Below, one piece after another: positions 13,539-24,397 of a DNA stretch of 64,000 nt. The notes beneath the pieces are model-generated. The model was not told the DNA's origin. It was given only the letters and a program-made list of their open reading frames with translations, and made no database searches. This stretch comes from Arthrinium phaeospermum (Eukaryota; Ascomycota; Sordariomycetes; Amphisphaeriales; Apiosporaceae): assembly GCA_006503535.1 (NCBI GenBank), contig QYRS01000001.1:2914001-2978000 (forward strand), read 5' to 3'. A program made the translations under genes and the position numbers. Within the stretch, counting starts at the first letter, position 1; every line of letters starts with the position of its first letter.

Positions 13539-14240
13539 TTATTTCGATGGGCCCAAGACCTCAAAGATGTCACCGATGTTGTTCACCGGCTCCTCAATCG
13601 GCTTGCCAAACGCCGACACCGACCTCTTGTTTCGGAGGGGCGAGGGTTCCAGCAGGTCCAAACCCGGTGAATCCATTTCTTCAAAGATCGAAGAAGCAGG
13701 CGAGAAGCTGGACTGTGAGGTAGCGGGGGAGCTGGTGGCCGAGTTATCCGAGGACGGGGGCAGCGAAAGCCCCGAAAGATAGGCAACAAGAAGCTCGCGA
13801 AGCTCAGGCGAGGCGGTAGGCGAGGGCAGCCCCCAGGGCCGGCTGATTCTCCTGTACCCGCGGTTCATCTTGTTGCTGTTGGAGGGCGAGGTTGCCTGTT
13901 CTAGGGCAAGGGTGCGGGCCCTGGGTTCCGGCGCCGAAGAGATGCGGTTGCTGAGTTTCCGGCGAAGCTCCGTCTGTTTGCTCGGGGAGATGGCAGTGAG
14001 GAATTGGCGCGACACGCGAGAGTTACGAGGCGATGTGGGCGGCGACGGCAGGGTGTTGGCGAAATCAGGCGACAGAGGGCGCTCGAAGAAGTCGATGGCC
14101 TGAGAGACGGCAATGTTGCTCGAGATGGTGGAGTTGGCCTCTTGTAATAACGCCTCCATCTGTGCGTCGTCCAAGTCTGCCAGCAGCTCGAAGACGCGGT
14201 CGACCGAGGGCCGCTTACGGTGGTGAGACTTTCCGGACAT
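13539..14240 (-). CDS. Conserved-looking hypothetical protein, serine/proline-rich
   Basis: I do not recognise a named domain. A single exon encodes 233 residues starting MSGKSHHRKRPSVDRV. Residues about 10-55 look like an amphipathic helical segment (VFELLADLDDAQMEALLQEA). The rest is rich in Ser, Pro and Arg with several SP and TP dipeptides (LPSPPTSPRNSR), suggesting a phosphorylated, mostly disordered protein. A second short hydrophobic segment (LRELLVAYLSGLSL) lies at about 150. The 5' region is well-behaved, with a single clear ATG and no competing frame. The composition is that of a real protein and unlike the surrounding chance frames. Function and location are unknown; a regulatory or adaptor role would be a guess. 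Confidence 0.75.
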   Translation of the reverse strand: MSGKSHHRKRPSVDRVFELLADLDDAQMEALLQEANSTISSNIAVSQAIDFFERPLSPDFANTLPSPPTSPRNSRVSRQFLTAISPSKQTELRRKLSNRISSAPEPRARTLALEQATSPSNSNKMNRGYRRISRPWGLPSPTASPELRELLVAYLSGLSLPPSSDNSATSSPATSQSSFSPASSIFEEMDSPGLDLLEPSPLRNKRSVSAFGKPIEEPVNNIGDIFEVLGPSK

Positions 14241-17200
14241 GTTGTGTGGTTTAGTGAAGAAGTGAGACTTGATAGTCGAGTGGTTTGTTTGTTTGTCGCC
14301 GTATTGGGAAGGGAAAAGGAAAGAAGTTGTCTTTGACCCGCTTAGCCACGAGGTGGGCGGGATGGAAGGTGCATCAAATGCAATCTGTATGCGGCTGCAG
14401 CTGGAATGGGGTGGTGGGCGAGGTGAGGGAGCGGTGGTGGTGCTGGAGTGATGATGATGTTACATCGGAAATGAGGATGCGAACCTGACAGGCTTGGTAC
14501 AGCGAGGGACCACTTGGAAGAAGGAAAAAAGGGGTGGGTATCCTGTCGACTAGCCGGCTTGCAAGTGGAAGTCGAGATAGCAGATGGGGGGACGGTTGGC
14601 AGGCTTTATCCAATTTATCAAATCACTTGACCAGGCCCATTTGGAAACCCCGAGTTCCCCTGGTTCCTAGTTCTGGTTCAGAGTGCTTGGCTAGGTTCAA
14701 TATGATCAAACGCATATTTTAGCATGAGTGAAGCTGGAGACAGCGTGGGACTAGCCAAGCTAGGGTCCCCTCTCCCGCTAATGCAGGTACCGTTCGTCCC
14801 TTCGTTTGGCTGTTAGTCACTGCTATTTTGAACGTACTTCTTTCCTTGCTCAAGCATTCACTCGTTACACGTAAAGCGACCAAGCCTCTGTCTGGGTGGC
14901 GTGGCTACTCTTAGAGTGCTTCATGTACTATATTTGAGTTCTGCAAGCAGTCACGGTTGTTGAAGCCATCGCCAGCAATCAATCCGAGTCGCGTGTTCAG
15001 GGTTAGGACGCGTCGTCTCAGTCGGGCCGGGCCTGGCTGGCTACCTCCCACCTCCCACCTCCTAGGTAGACTGAAGAATCCGACGTGTTCCTGCAGCAGC
15101 AGCCGGGGGTTCACGCTCATGTTAGATTCAATAGTCGGCTGTGTCGTTCCTTTCCCAATCACGGCTTTTGCGTGCTGGCATGAATGGTGTGCGACTCGAT
15201 GTGGCTGACATTCTGTTTCACCTTGTCGCCTCCGCTGCATTTCAACAGAGTTCAATCATTCTCGTCCAATCTTGTTTCAGATCCATTTGATTAATTCATC
15301 GGATTTATCGCAGTTTGCTTGATCGCCTGTCCCGTCTGCGTTCCACCCCGAGCCTGGGCAGCCCGGTCAACGAAGAAACCAATGCACTGCGACGATGCAG
15401 CCTGCCGAAATAACGCGGCAGAACCGTCGACTATCTATTTCCTGCTGCCTTTGTTCGTAGTGCTGACCTAGCAACGTCAAGACTCCCACGACTCTCGCCA
15501 AACGGCACGCCACTCTGCTCCACGACGCTATTCATGTGCAGTGCCGACCAAGTGGAGCTTTGGCGCATTATGCCGAGGGCCCATCACTTTTATTATTGCA
15601 AACTACCCCTGGATTGGTCAGTACGATTGGTGTTGTTCGGTGGGGTATCGTCTTGTAGCTTGCATAACGTGAATTGTGCCAGTACGAAGAACGCCAACGG
15701 CAAGCCTACGGACCCGAAAGCTGCAATACCATTGCCGTAGCTGGACAGACATATTGATAGGTTAATATGCATAGCAAGAGGCACATAAAGAAAACCTCTT
15801 AAAACTGATATGAAGGCCCTTGTGGGCGATCATAGATCTGAACACGACAATCCGGAATAATGAGACTGTATGTACCTAATTGTAGATCAGCTACGACCAC
15901 AATCGACGAGCCACTATAAACGCGTCGCTCTTCATCTTTGTCATCAGTGATTTTCGATTACAGGTGGCCCGTCCACTGTACCGATTCAGCTTGAACCCCC
16001 AACCAGGCTTTCTTCTTCAAGGACAGCCATATCAAGAAGGCAAACACAATTTAGGGCGTCCACAATGCAATGAAGGCGTGCAAAGGGCCGGGCCCAGACC
16101 GGGCTCTCGGTTTGTCTAGACCCTGCTGCTGTCTGCTACGATGATGATGATGCCATGACAGGAAGAAGACTGAAGGCCACGACAGGCATGTCTGACCCAA
16201 CGCCGTCGGGCATGGCTTGGCTAGATCTTATGCAGACAGCAGCCCATCTCACTGCGTCTTTGGGGGAAAAGCCCCCAAAAACCTTTATGCCAGAGTTGCA
16301 ACAGAAAGAGTCGGCCGGACCTTGGTACATATGTATGTATTTAGCACTCACTCACTACACCGCTAAAGAATGACGTTTCGGCATATAAACCTTAAGTCGC
16401 CCGCGCCTATCCACTGCCATCCCAGATCACGGCGAATCTGGAGAGGGTGTTTCCGCCTCCCCACAGTCCAGCCCGTCGCTTGGCGCATACATATATCGCT
16501 CTGATGCGTCAGCCCGTAAGCGATCAGTGGTCCGTAGCGTCTTTGCACGGGTTGAACTCCATCAATGTCAACTAGGTAGGTACTATCCATCCCAAGAGGC
16601 TGGGCCATTTCGTCATGGCTACTTTGCCGCCGCAGGACTAAATGCACTATTAACGTTTATATGGGTTCGGCGGTCATCGTTAAAACGTTACGGTTTGTTT
16701 GGTAGTAGAGCACCGTCCCCAAACGAGCTTCAAATGAGCTTCCGGGGAACGCTTGGAGGGAGATATAGACTTCCCGACTACCTACCTAGCTAGCTAGTAG
16801 TATCTATTCCTGGCACCCACCCGTTTTCTAAACTTTCACATCTACACCTAATCGGGAGCGCAGCATAGTACTCAACATACTTTCCGCATGTCTTACCTCC
16901 GTCGCCCCGAGGCCAGCTGCACTCAAGGTTGGTGCCGCGTAAGTCCTCCCGCCATGGCAAGTGTGTCTGGGACGGGCCCCAATGGAGGCTAAAGAGGATC
17001 GCCGCGGCCACTTTACCCCCTACTCCTGCGAATCCAAGTTGATTCCCTATTGTTTCTTTGTCTATGGGCCAACATCGCGAATCTAGCGCGTCACGTAAAC
17101 AGCAGCCCGCATCTCCATTCTCTTATTCACCGCCCGACCCTATCAAGAGCCGCATAGCTCGTCAGCTGGTTGGCCAGCCACACGCAGAGGGGACACGCAA

Positions 17201-17364
17201 GCTTCCACCGGCCGTCTGTCCGTCCGTCCGCCCGCCCAGGTTTATTTACCTTCCCTTCCTACCCAGGCCTAATCAAGAGGCCAGCCAAAAAGAAAGAAGG
17301 ACATAGGCCGCCCGCCCGTTTAATACCGAAGGATTTCTCATTGGGGGATCTCTTTTACTTCGCG
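14241..17364. other. Intergenic, no gene seen
   Basis: About 3.1 kb. The left part should be the promoter of the serine-rich protein; the right part (about 17000-17364) looks like a promoter and leader, with C-rich and polypyrimidine stretches. Open frames between are short and atypical. No RNA gene found. Confidence 0.5.
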
Positions 17365-17949
17365 ATGCCACCCGTACTATTCACCCACGCGCTCCTGGTC
17401 GAGATGTTGACAGGCCATCCCTCAAGCCACCTCGACCCCTTCCCCGCCTCGGTCCCACCCGCGCCCAAGGCCGACCCCGCGAGCAGCAGCAACAACAACA
17501 TGTTCCTGCTGTGGCGCCGGCAGACGAACTACCTCGAGAGCGGCGGCGACGACAAGGACGCGATGGCGGCCGCAGCCGAACGCGGCGCCTACGGCGGGGT
17601 GGACGGCGGCGGCGGCGGTTACTACGGCGGTGGTGGCGGCGGCGGTGGTTCCTACCTGGGCACGGGCGCCATCGTCGGCATCGTAATCGGCTGCATCCTC
17701 TTCCTCATGGTCCTGGTCTGGATCTGCTGGTGTTGCGCTTCGCTCGGGGGCCGCCGCCGCCGCCGGGACCGATCGTGCGACAGTGAGCGGCGGTATCGGT
17801 ACCGCAGGAGGCGGGACGGATCGGCGTGTTCCTACGTGCGGTCGCGTCCCCGGTACGAGAGGGGGCGCACTCTGGTCGTCGAGAACAGTGTCTGCAGGCC
17901 GGAGCCTGTTGTGTGCAGCAGAGATTGCCGTGGCTGCAAATATTATTGA
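17365..17949 (+). CDS. Glycine-rich single-pass membrane protein
   Basis: No named family. The frame from the ATG at 17365 encodes 194 residues. A polar N-terminal part leads into a glycine run (GGGGGYYGGGGGGGG) at about residues 74-95. One strong membrane segment follows (GAIVGIVIGCILFLMVLVWICWCC), and then a basic tail with many Arg and Tyr (RRRRRDRSCDSERRYRYRRRR) and six further cysteines. By the positive-inside rule the basic tail should be cytosolic, and the cysteines next to the membrane could be acylated; both are inferences. The ATG at 17501 (MFLLWRRQTN) is a realistic alternative start, since the segment before it is low-complexity proline/serine. The frame stays open upstream to 17170, but that part looks like leader sequence. 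Confidence 0.6.
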   Translation: MPPVLFTHALLVEMLTGHPSSHLDPFPASVPPAPKADPASSSNNNMFLLWRRQTNYLESGGDDKDAMAAAAERGAYGGVDGGGGGYYGGGGGGGGSYLGTGAIVGIVIGCILFLMVLVWICWCCASLGGRRRRRDRSCDSERRYRYRRRRDGSACSYVRSRPRYERGRTLVVENSVCRPEPVVCSRDCRGCKYY

Positions 17950-18145
17950 TCAAGGAAGGATTGGTGTCTGGCAGGGCCTACTCAAAAAGGGTTGTCGTAT
18001 AAAGGATACAACGACGATATTGAAAACTGCGGATACACCAGGGTATCTAGCATTGGTGGGGTACACGTACAGTATCATATAAATATAATGAGAAACGAGT
18101 TCATGTCAGGTTTTCATTCCCTCAACATCGTATATGGGTACTCTG

Positions 18146-19296
18146 TTAGGCGACCTCCCGCAGCATCTCCCTGCTGCCATCGTCTATCGCCAAGCTCCAT
18201 TTCCTAAGAAACCAGCCGCTAACCTCCCAGCTCCGCGGCTCCCAGGGCTGGCGGGATCGTCTGCTGCCAACTGTGCTGCTATTGCCATGACCATCATCAA
18301 CCGTCCCTGTTGCCACCCTCAGCGCCCCGGAGACGTAGATATCGGTCTTCAGCTCCGTGAGGTTGAACTGGTGTGGCAGCGCCGCCGACAGCAGGATCAC
18401 GCGGTCCCGGAACTGGGGAAATGGGATCAGATCCAAGCTGGCGTGATGCGGCACCAGGATCTGGGCCAGTGTCGGGCGCAGGCTGGCCGGTGGAGCTACT
18501 GCCGCCGCCTCGGCCTTGTTGCCGATCGGGGTCGTCATAGCCGCTGCTGCGCGGCCCAGGGCATCTTCCACGAGCTGGTGCGGGTCATCCTGTGCCGTCG
18601 CCGTCGGACTGTAAAAGGGTGATAGGCACGCGTAAGGGTGGGCGCAGTCTGCGAGCGCCGCCAGGTCGAAGCCCAGTGAGAGGGCGTTGCGTAGAAGCGC
18701 CGTGAAGATGGCCGTTTGAGATAGCGGGCGTGCGTTCGCGTAGGGGTCGGCGAGGTACAAGGAGGGAAAGGACGAGATAGAGGGGTACCCCTGATACAAC
18801 AACGGTGATAATGATGACGATGAAGTCGCCGAGGAATTGCTGCTGCTGCTGCTGCTGCTAGCCAAGGGGGTGTCGACGGTGGACCTGTTGGTAATACTTG
18901 TGCTGGGATCACCCTGCTGCTCCCAGGTATAATCCGTGGCAAAAAGGGAGGGGTCGCTGTCATATTCATCAAGAGAAGAAGCAGCAGCAGCAGCGACGAT
19001 GCTGCTTGGGATTGTGCTGTCACTGTCCCTCCTCGGTCGCAATTCTACGTATAGAGGTCTGGCAGGGTCTCTACGTTGCCGAGATTGCAGACCTTCTCTT
19101 AGTTTCTTCTGTTTCTCTCCTATAACCCAGAGTCAGACACAGCCAAGAGCGAATACACGACATGATACAGACACGTACGGTATATTTTCTGAGCAGCCCG
19201 ATTCTGTTCCCTCCGCGCTTGCGTCAAGGCCCGCTTCTTTGCGCCCGCTGCGGTCTTTACTTGCGAGGCGCCTCTCGGAGTAGCACAGGACTCCAT
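18146..19296 (-). CDS. bZIP transcription factor with DUF3425-type C-terminus
   Basis: Probable nuclear DNA-binding regulator. Two exons, 19296-19179 and 19119-18146 (donor GTACGT, acceptor TTATAG), join within the basic region to give 363 residues. The spliced basic region reads EQNRAAQKIYREKQKK, matching the fungal N-x2-AQ-x2-YR bZIP signature at about residues 30-45. A short linker (RRDPARPLYVELRPRR) and a Ser-rich stretch follow. The C-terminal half carries the DUF3425 pattern: a helical block (FTALLRNALSLGFDLAAL), then RPTLAQILVPHH with LDLIPFPQFRDR, and QPWEPRSWEVSGWFLRKW near the end. A classical long leucine zipper is not obvious, as is usual in this subfamily. It is transcribed away from the NmrA-like gene, sharing its upstream region. 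Target genes are unknown. Confidence 0.88.
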
Positions 19297-19741
19297 TGCT
19301 TGCTTGTCCGTGTAAGTAACTGACTTGGGGGAATGGCCGCGTGCGATGGGTTGTAAGCCAAAGAGGCAAGTTGGGTTCACAGTGATGTCAGGGTTGGGAC
19401 TGGGTAAGCCAACGCCACTAGCATTAAGCCCGGTCTTAACCCCGTAGGCTATCCCGGACTGGCTTACTCTGGCTTACGGGCCGCGAGCCAATCAGATTAC
19501 ACCATTCCCCTCAAGCAAAACCCTCACGAGTATCACAATGGCGACAGCGTAGTGATGCTGACAAAAGGGAGAGGGCCGCGCTTTGGCTATATAAGGGGGA
19601 CCGGGTCGAGCAATGTGTTCGTATATCCACTCTAAACCACTACAACACAAGTCATCAAGCAAAGCAGGAGACCCCATACCCCTTTCAAGACACCTTACCT
19701 TGCAAAAATCTATTTAATCCGTACATACCCATTCATTCACA
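19297..19741. promoter_or_regulatory. Shared upstream region of the bZIP and NmrA-like genes
   Basis: The two start codons are 445 bp apart and point away from each other, so this stretch must hold both promoters. A TATA box (TATATAA) at 19588-19594 faces the NmrA-like gene, about 150 bp before its ATG. No equally clear TATA box faces the bZIP gene. Several GGCTTAC/GTAAGCC copies lie in 19405-19485. Confidence 0.6.
19588..19594 (+). promoter_or_regulatory. TATA box of the NmrA-like gene
   Basis: TATATAA in a GC-rich setting, followed by a pyrimidine/CAA-rich leader typical of fungal transcription starts. Confidence 0.55.
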
Positions 19742-20869
19742 ATGAGTTCAAGCAACCCCAACTCCACCCCCAAAATCATCGTCGTCGTAGGCGCCACCGG
19801 CCACCAAGGCTCCTCCGTCGTCCGAACCTTCCTCGCCCTGCGCCCCCACTGGCACGTCCGCGCCCTAACGCGCGACCCAACATCCGCCGCGGCGGAGCGC
19901 CTCTCCGCGCAGGGCGCCGAAGTAATCCAAGCCGACCTGGACGACTCGTCGTCCTCGTCGTCTTCTCTCGAGGCCGCCTTCGCGGGCGCCCACGCCGTCT
20001 TCCTCAACACCGACTTCTGGGCCCCCTACCGCACAGCCCTGGCCGCGGGTTCGACCCAGGACGCCGCCAGCCGCCTCGGCTTCGAGACCGAGATGCGGCA
20101 CGCGCGCCACGCCGTGGCCGCCGCCGCCAAGGCGGCCTCCTCGACGCTGGAGCGACTGGTGTACAGCGCGCTGGCCCCGCTGCGGGAGGCGAGCGGCGGC
20201 AGGTACACGCACTCGTACCACTGGGACAGCAAGGCGGCCGCGGCGTCGTGGATCGCGTCGCCCGCGTCCGGCCTGGCCGATAGGGCCTCGTACATCTACG
20301 TCGGCGCCTACAGCACGAACCCGCTGCTCGTGCCCCAGAGGATGAAGAAGGAGGGGGCAGCTGGCGCGGGCGAGGAAGACGAGTACGAGTACGTGGTACG
20401 CCTGCCCGCGGGCCGCGGGATGCGGATGCCCGTCCTCGACATCGCGGCCTCGACTGGGCCCTTCGTGCGGTGCCTAGTCGAGGACGAGCCGGCCAACACC
20501 AACCTGCTGGCCTACGACGAATACCTCGACGTGGACGGACTGATGCAGGCCTGGACCGAGGCCGTGGGAGACTCATCCTCCTCCGGGCAGCAGCAGGAGC
20601 ACTCGCCGGTGCTGCGGCCCCGGTTCGTGCAGATGGACATCCACGAGATGAGCCGTGCGACGGGGTTGCCCCTGGAGGTGCTCGAGGCGCCACCCTTTGT
20701 TGAGGAGTTCGGATACATGGGAGGCGTGAGGGGCGGGAGCGGCGGCGACTTCGTTGAGCCCCACCAGCTGACACACAGGCCTGACACCCGGACCCTTGCG
20801 GACACCCTGAAGTCGCACGGCAGAGAGTATCTTCTAGGGTCCAAGTTGCCCACAGCGGCCACTATCTGA
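19742..20869 (+). CDS. NmrA-like family NAD(P)-binding protein
   Basis: Cytosolic or nuclear Rossmann-fold protein related to the nitrogen metabolite repression regulator NmrA and to atypical short-chain dehydrogenases. A single exon encodes 375 residues. The dinucleotide-binding loop VVVGATGHQGSS has the G17-x2-G20-x2-G23 pattern close to the N-terminus. Next come RALTRDP (phosphate-binding arginine region), VIQADLDD and AVFLNTDFW, all in the order expected for the family. The catalytic YxxxK of true dehydrogenases is not evident, which favours a sensor or repressor role. That conclusion is inference. NmrA proteins are known to bind NAD(P) and to act on transcription factors; the divergent bZIP neighbour is therefore a candidate partner. 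Codon usage is strongly GC-ending. The frame is intact. Confidence 0.88.
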   Translation: MSSSNPNSTPKIIVVVGATGHQGSSVVRTFLALRPHWHVRALTRDPTSAAAERLSAQGAEVIQADLDDSSSSSSSLEAAFAGAHAVFLNTDFWAPYRTALAAGSTQDAASRLGFETEMRHARHAVAAAAKAASSTLERLVYSALAPLREASGGRYTHSYHWDSKAAAASWIASPASGLADRASYIYVGAYSTNPLLVPQRMKKEGAAGAGEEDEYEYVVRLPAGRGMRMPVLDIAASTGPFVRCLVEDEPANTNLLAYDEYLDVDGLMQAWTEAVGDSSSSGQQQEHSPVLRPRFVQMDIHEMSRATGLPLEVLEAPPFVEEFGYMGGVRGGSGGDFVEPHQLTHRPDTRTLADTLKSHGREYLLGSKLPTAATI

Positions 20870-21271
20870 TCATTGGACCAGTGTCTGGGCAACCAGTGTC
20901 TTGGGCAAGCTCCATCCGCATCCTCGTAGACCAAGTTTCACGAGCGATATTGGCAAACATGGTTGACGAAACTTGTGAACTTGACACTACATACATACAT
21001 TAGAATAAATGAATGTCTCCATCGTGTCTATGGACAGTAGGTGGGAGGCTGCCAAAACCTGCTTGGTATGATAAGTCTCGTTGCTCATATAGCCTGTGAA
21101 ATCTATGTTCGCCTTCGCCTCTAAAGCAGATACCGAAACCCAGAATTTTTAGTAAAATGATAGATAAAGAGCATTGAAATCAACCGCGTTATGCAATCCC
21201 CTCCCCCATAAAGCTCCTTCAACTCCGGCGTGCCATGCCTGGCGACATCTACTCATGACGATTCGTTACCC
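20870..21271. other. Short intergenic stretch between convergent genes
   Basis: Holds 3' ends of the NmrA-like gene and the RA-PH gene. An AATAAA sits at 21004-21009, a plausible poly(A) signal for the NmrA-like gene. No further gene. Confidence 0.5.
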
Positions 21272-24200
21272 TCATACTGCACGGAGTGTTCCTGCCCTCC
21301 CAGGAACCGAATTGTAATCGGACCCTTCTTGGTCTCGAGACTGGAGGTCCCGGCGCTTCATCTGGGCAGGAGGCGGTCGGCTGCGAGGTGGGGAGGACCG
21401 AGGACCATCCCCTGAAGTTTGACGGGGCCCGGCGCTTGGGCGCTGCACACGCAACGGCGCAACCGTTCCTGGCATGCCCTGAACAGGTGGCATGGGCGGC
21501 ACGTTTCCATGTCTCATGGATGGGGCCGCGGCCTTGCTTCGGGTCCGAGCAAGCCCGCCGCCTCTGTTGGCTGGGTGGACATTGCTGGTCGGTGGCATGC
21601 TGTCTTGGCCTCTGCGCATTAGGCTTCGAGGCGGGACTTCGAGATGCTTGTTTGGGCCGCCACCCGGATTGCCAACACTGATCAGGTCTACCAGATGGTT
21701 CAGACCCTCGGGGGCTTGGACACCACGGCCTCCTTTCTTGGCCCACTGGGGTGGCTCATTGAAGGTAGGCTCCAGGTTGATCAAAGGTTTTTGGAGCGGC
21801 TGGCGGTTGTTGATGGGGCTGGTCTCTGGCGACCCACGCCTCGACTTAGGGCCGGGAACTACCAATGGATGCGGAACGGTATCGTTCGGGCGCGTACGAG
21901 GCTTGTTCTGTGGTTGGCCTGACTGGGTCTGATGGGCATTGCCAGTGTATTGGGGGGCGAGTGCGTTGCTAGGGAACTGCGAGTTTGGCTTCATAGAAGG
22001 GTGGAGTGCAAATCGAGGCGGTGCCGGACGCGATTTGACGGGGGAGCGTCCTTGAGTGACGGACGTCTTGCGGGTGACTCCCGCATATATTTTGGCTGAG
22101 GCTTCGCGGCCACGGGTTCACGATACTTGGCGGTATGTTCCACAGCAGATGGGAACCATGAAGGCGATTCTGGTGGTGACTCGGGGGTCTCTGGCCGCTT
22201 GTTCAAAAGGGAGGGTCCCTCGATGAAAGCGCCTAGATCAGAATCTTTGGTCGGTTCTTTGGATTGTTCAGCAGCGATTGCGGCTGCCTTCCGGTATTCA
22301 TACCCGGTGGCCAACAAGCCCGCGCCGGTAAACGCTGCCTCACTGGCGGGGGCGATGTCGTTGATAAGAGTGCCCGCCTGCTTCTGGACCTTGGGATCCT
22401 GTTTCTTAGATACCGATCTCTTTGGGGTGGTAGGGGGGACAGGTGCAACAGGCAGAACCAAATCCTTTCCGAATTGTGAGAGGCGCTTATCAAAGCGACC
22501 CATGTCGAGGAGTGGCTCAAACTCGCCGAGCCTGTACTGGTTGTCCCCCGAGGATTCAGAAGGGCGGGCAGTGGACGACGTCACAGTATTGGGGGCCTTG
22601 GAGATTGGCTTGGGCGGTACGGCTGGTAGTTGCGGAGGCTTCTCATCGATCTTGGGGATCGTGACCTGCTGCGCCGCAGGCCTGCGGTCCACCAGATACC
22701 AGCTTCGCCAGCCGAAAACCTTTCGTGAGAATCTTGCTGCCATCTCAGCGTCCTCGGTGCAAAAGTATTGCACGTAGTTATCGGTGTTCATGAACATAGA
22801 CGATTTATGCTGGCTCTTGACAGCAAAGCAGAACTTCTTGGGTGGTTTCAGCTGTCGCCGCGCCTGCGCCGGGGTTGGCTTATAGATGTCATAGTCGGAT
22901 AGGTTACAGAGCCTGACGGTATCTTTGTCAACTCCGCTGGTTTCCGGCTTCTTGGCACTGAGCACCTGGCCGTTGTCCAAGAGGGTGATCCAGCGTTTGT
23001 TCCACTTCCCCGGCCGGTTCGAGTGTTGCATGTAAAAGCGGTCTCCCTGTGGCGGTTCCACGGTATCTGGTACGGATTCCAACTCGAGATCTTGAGCGTC
23101 GCTAGGGGAATCCGACTCGGCAACAATCAAGTGATTGTGTGTATCGCCGTCCCATGAGTTCATAACATCTCGTACATGCTCGAAGCGACGAATCTTTCGC
23201 TCCAGCCCCAGGGGGCCATAAGACTCCAGCACTACCATTTGCTCCGCTATTTGGCCGTGGTCATATGCTTTCATGGCCAGACGGATGATGTCCGAGGGAG
23301 TGCTCTCAGGGGTTACTGAAAAGGGAAAGGTGTGCTGTCTATAGCGGACGGAGACAATCTGACGAGTAAGTTAGCACAAGGAAACTTCGGAGGGGGTTTG
23401 GTAGGTCTTACGCGATCTCCTGCATTTACAGCAGATATGGGGGCGTCCATCTGCGGTACGATTCCTCTGCCACCAGGTACAATACCCTTGGGAGGCTGAG
23501 GTAGCTCTGTGAAGGCATAGTTGTTGTCCATAGAGCCAGAGCTGGAGGAAGCTGGCGACATCGATGGTGAGACCGAGTCCTTGCTCTTTCGGCCTTTGGT
23601 CAAAGCGACGAACTTCTCCAGAACAGGGCTTCGTGGCTTGCTGGACCGGCGGCCAGATTCTGGGCTGTTGGCCAACTGGATCCGCAACCGTTCGAGGTCT
23701 TTCTTCTTTTGTTCAGCGATCAAGTGATCGTTCACAGCATCGTTGTGGGCCATTTCGCGGGCATAACGGAGAGCATCCTCTCGCTGCTCGCGCAGACGCT
23801 GGCTGCGATCGTCACTCCCCGCATTCATCAGGCGGGGGTTCCGATCACTCGCGACGCTGACGTCGTAACGATATTCGAAGTCGGTCATTTCGCTGTCTTG
23901 CTGTTGGTTGGAGACAGGCTGTGTATGCCGTGATTGTTGTCGCTGGGGAGAAGATAAGGGGGGACAGGAGTCGGCAGCAGGCGCATCCTCCTCCTTTTCA
24001 GTCCGAATCTGATGCCGTTGATGGGAAGGCTTTAATGCGGATGGCACAGATGGGACAGGGGGGTTGAATGCGGAGTGTCCGCAATCTTTGGGGGTGCAGC
24101 GTCGTTGGCATTGCCAGACATACTGGGCCGCCTGCGGTACCGAGACATGGACCTCGCAATAGACTTTCCGGATGAGGACTCAACATGACTTTGATTTTGT

Positions 24201-24397
24201 TGTGCTCCTGTGCGATCGGCAGCGCCACCGCTGGCGTCACCCCCGTCTGAGATGAGATGTTGCGCATTGGAGGGCAATGGTTCTGGCAATGGCGCATTTG
24301 GAACGGTTCGCCCACGCTGACTTCTGTATCGGGAGAATTTAGGCTGTTCTACACCGTTGGTTGGCTCCGAAGTAGCGGCGCCTTCATGTGGCGGCAT
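21272..24397 (-). CDS. RA-PH domain scaffold protein, two apparent frame breaks
   Basis: Large signalling adaptor with a Ras-association-like segment followed by a pleckstrin homology domain, an order also seen in Grb7/10/14 and in Mig10/RIAM/lamellipodin proteins. Exon 1 is 24397-23412 and exon 2 is 23358-21272; the 53-nt intron has GTAAGA, GTGCTAAC branch site and GTCAG. The RA-like part spans the intron (IVSVRYRQHTFPFSV, then DHLIVAES-type end). The PH part starts near GDRFYMQHSNRPGKWNKRW and ends at ARFSRKVFGWRSW. The N-terminus is basic (RYRSQRGR, SMSRYRRRP), with a charged helix (EREDALRYA-like); the C-terminus is Pro/Ser-rich. Two breaks occur, at the G6 run 24058-24063 and the T4 run 22090-22093. 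Each is resolved by one missing base, giving 1024 residues. It probably acts at the plasma membrane; partners are unknown. Confidence 0.75.

Noticed and set aside
20004..20774. 256-codon Arg/Pro-rich frame opposite the NmrA-like gene
   Set aside because: A shadow frame caused by the GC-rich third positions of the real gene.
24050..24140. Possible intron (GTATGT) instead of the first RA-PH frame break
   Set aside because: No acceptor downstream restores the needed frame, and no branch site is visible; a missing base in the G6 run fits better.
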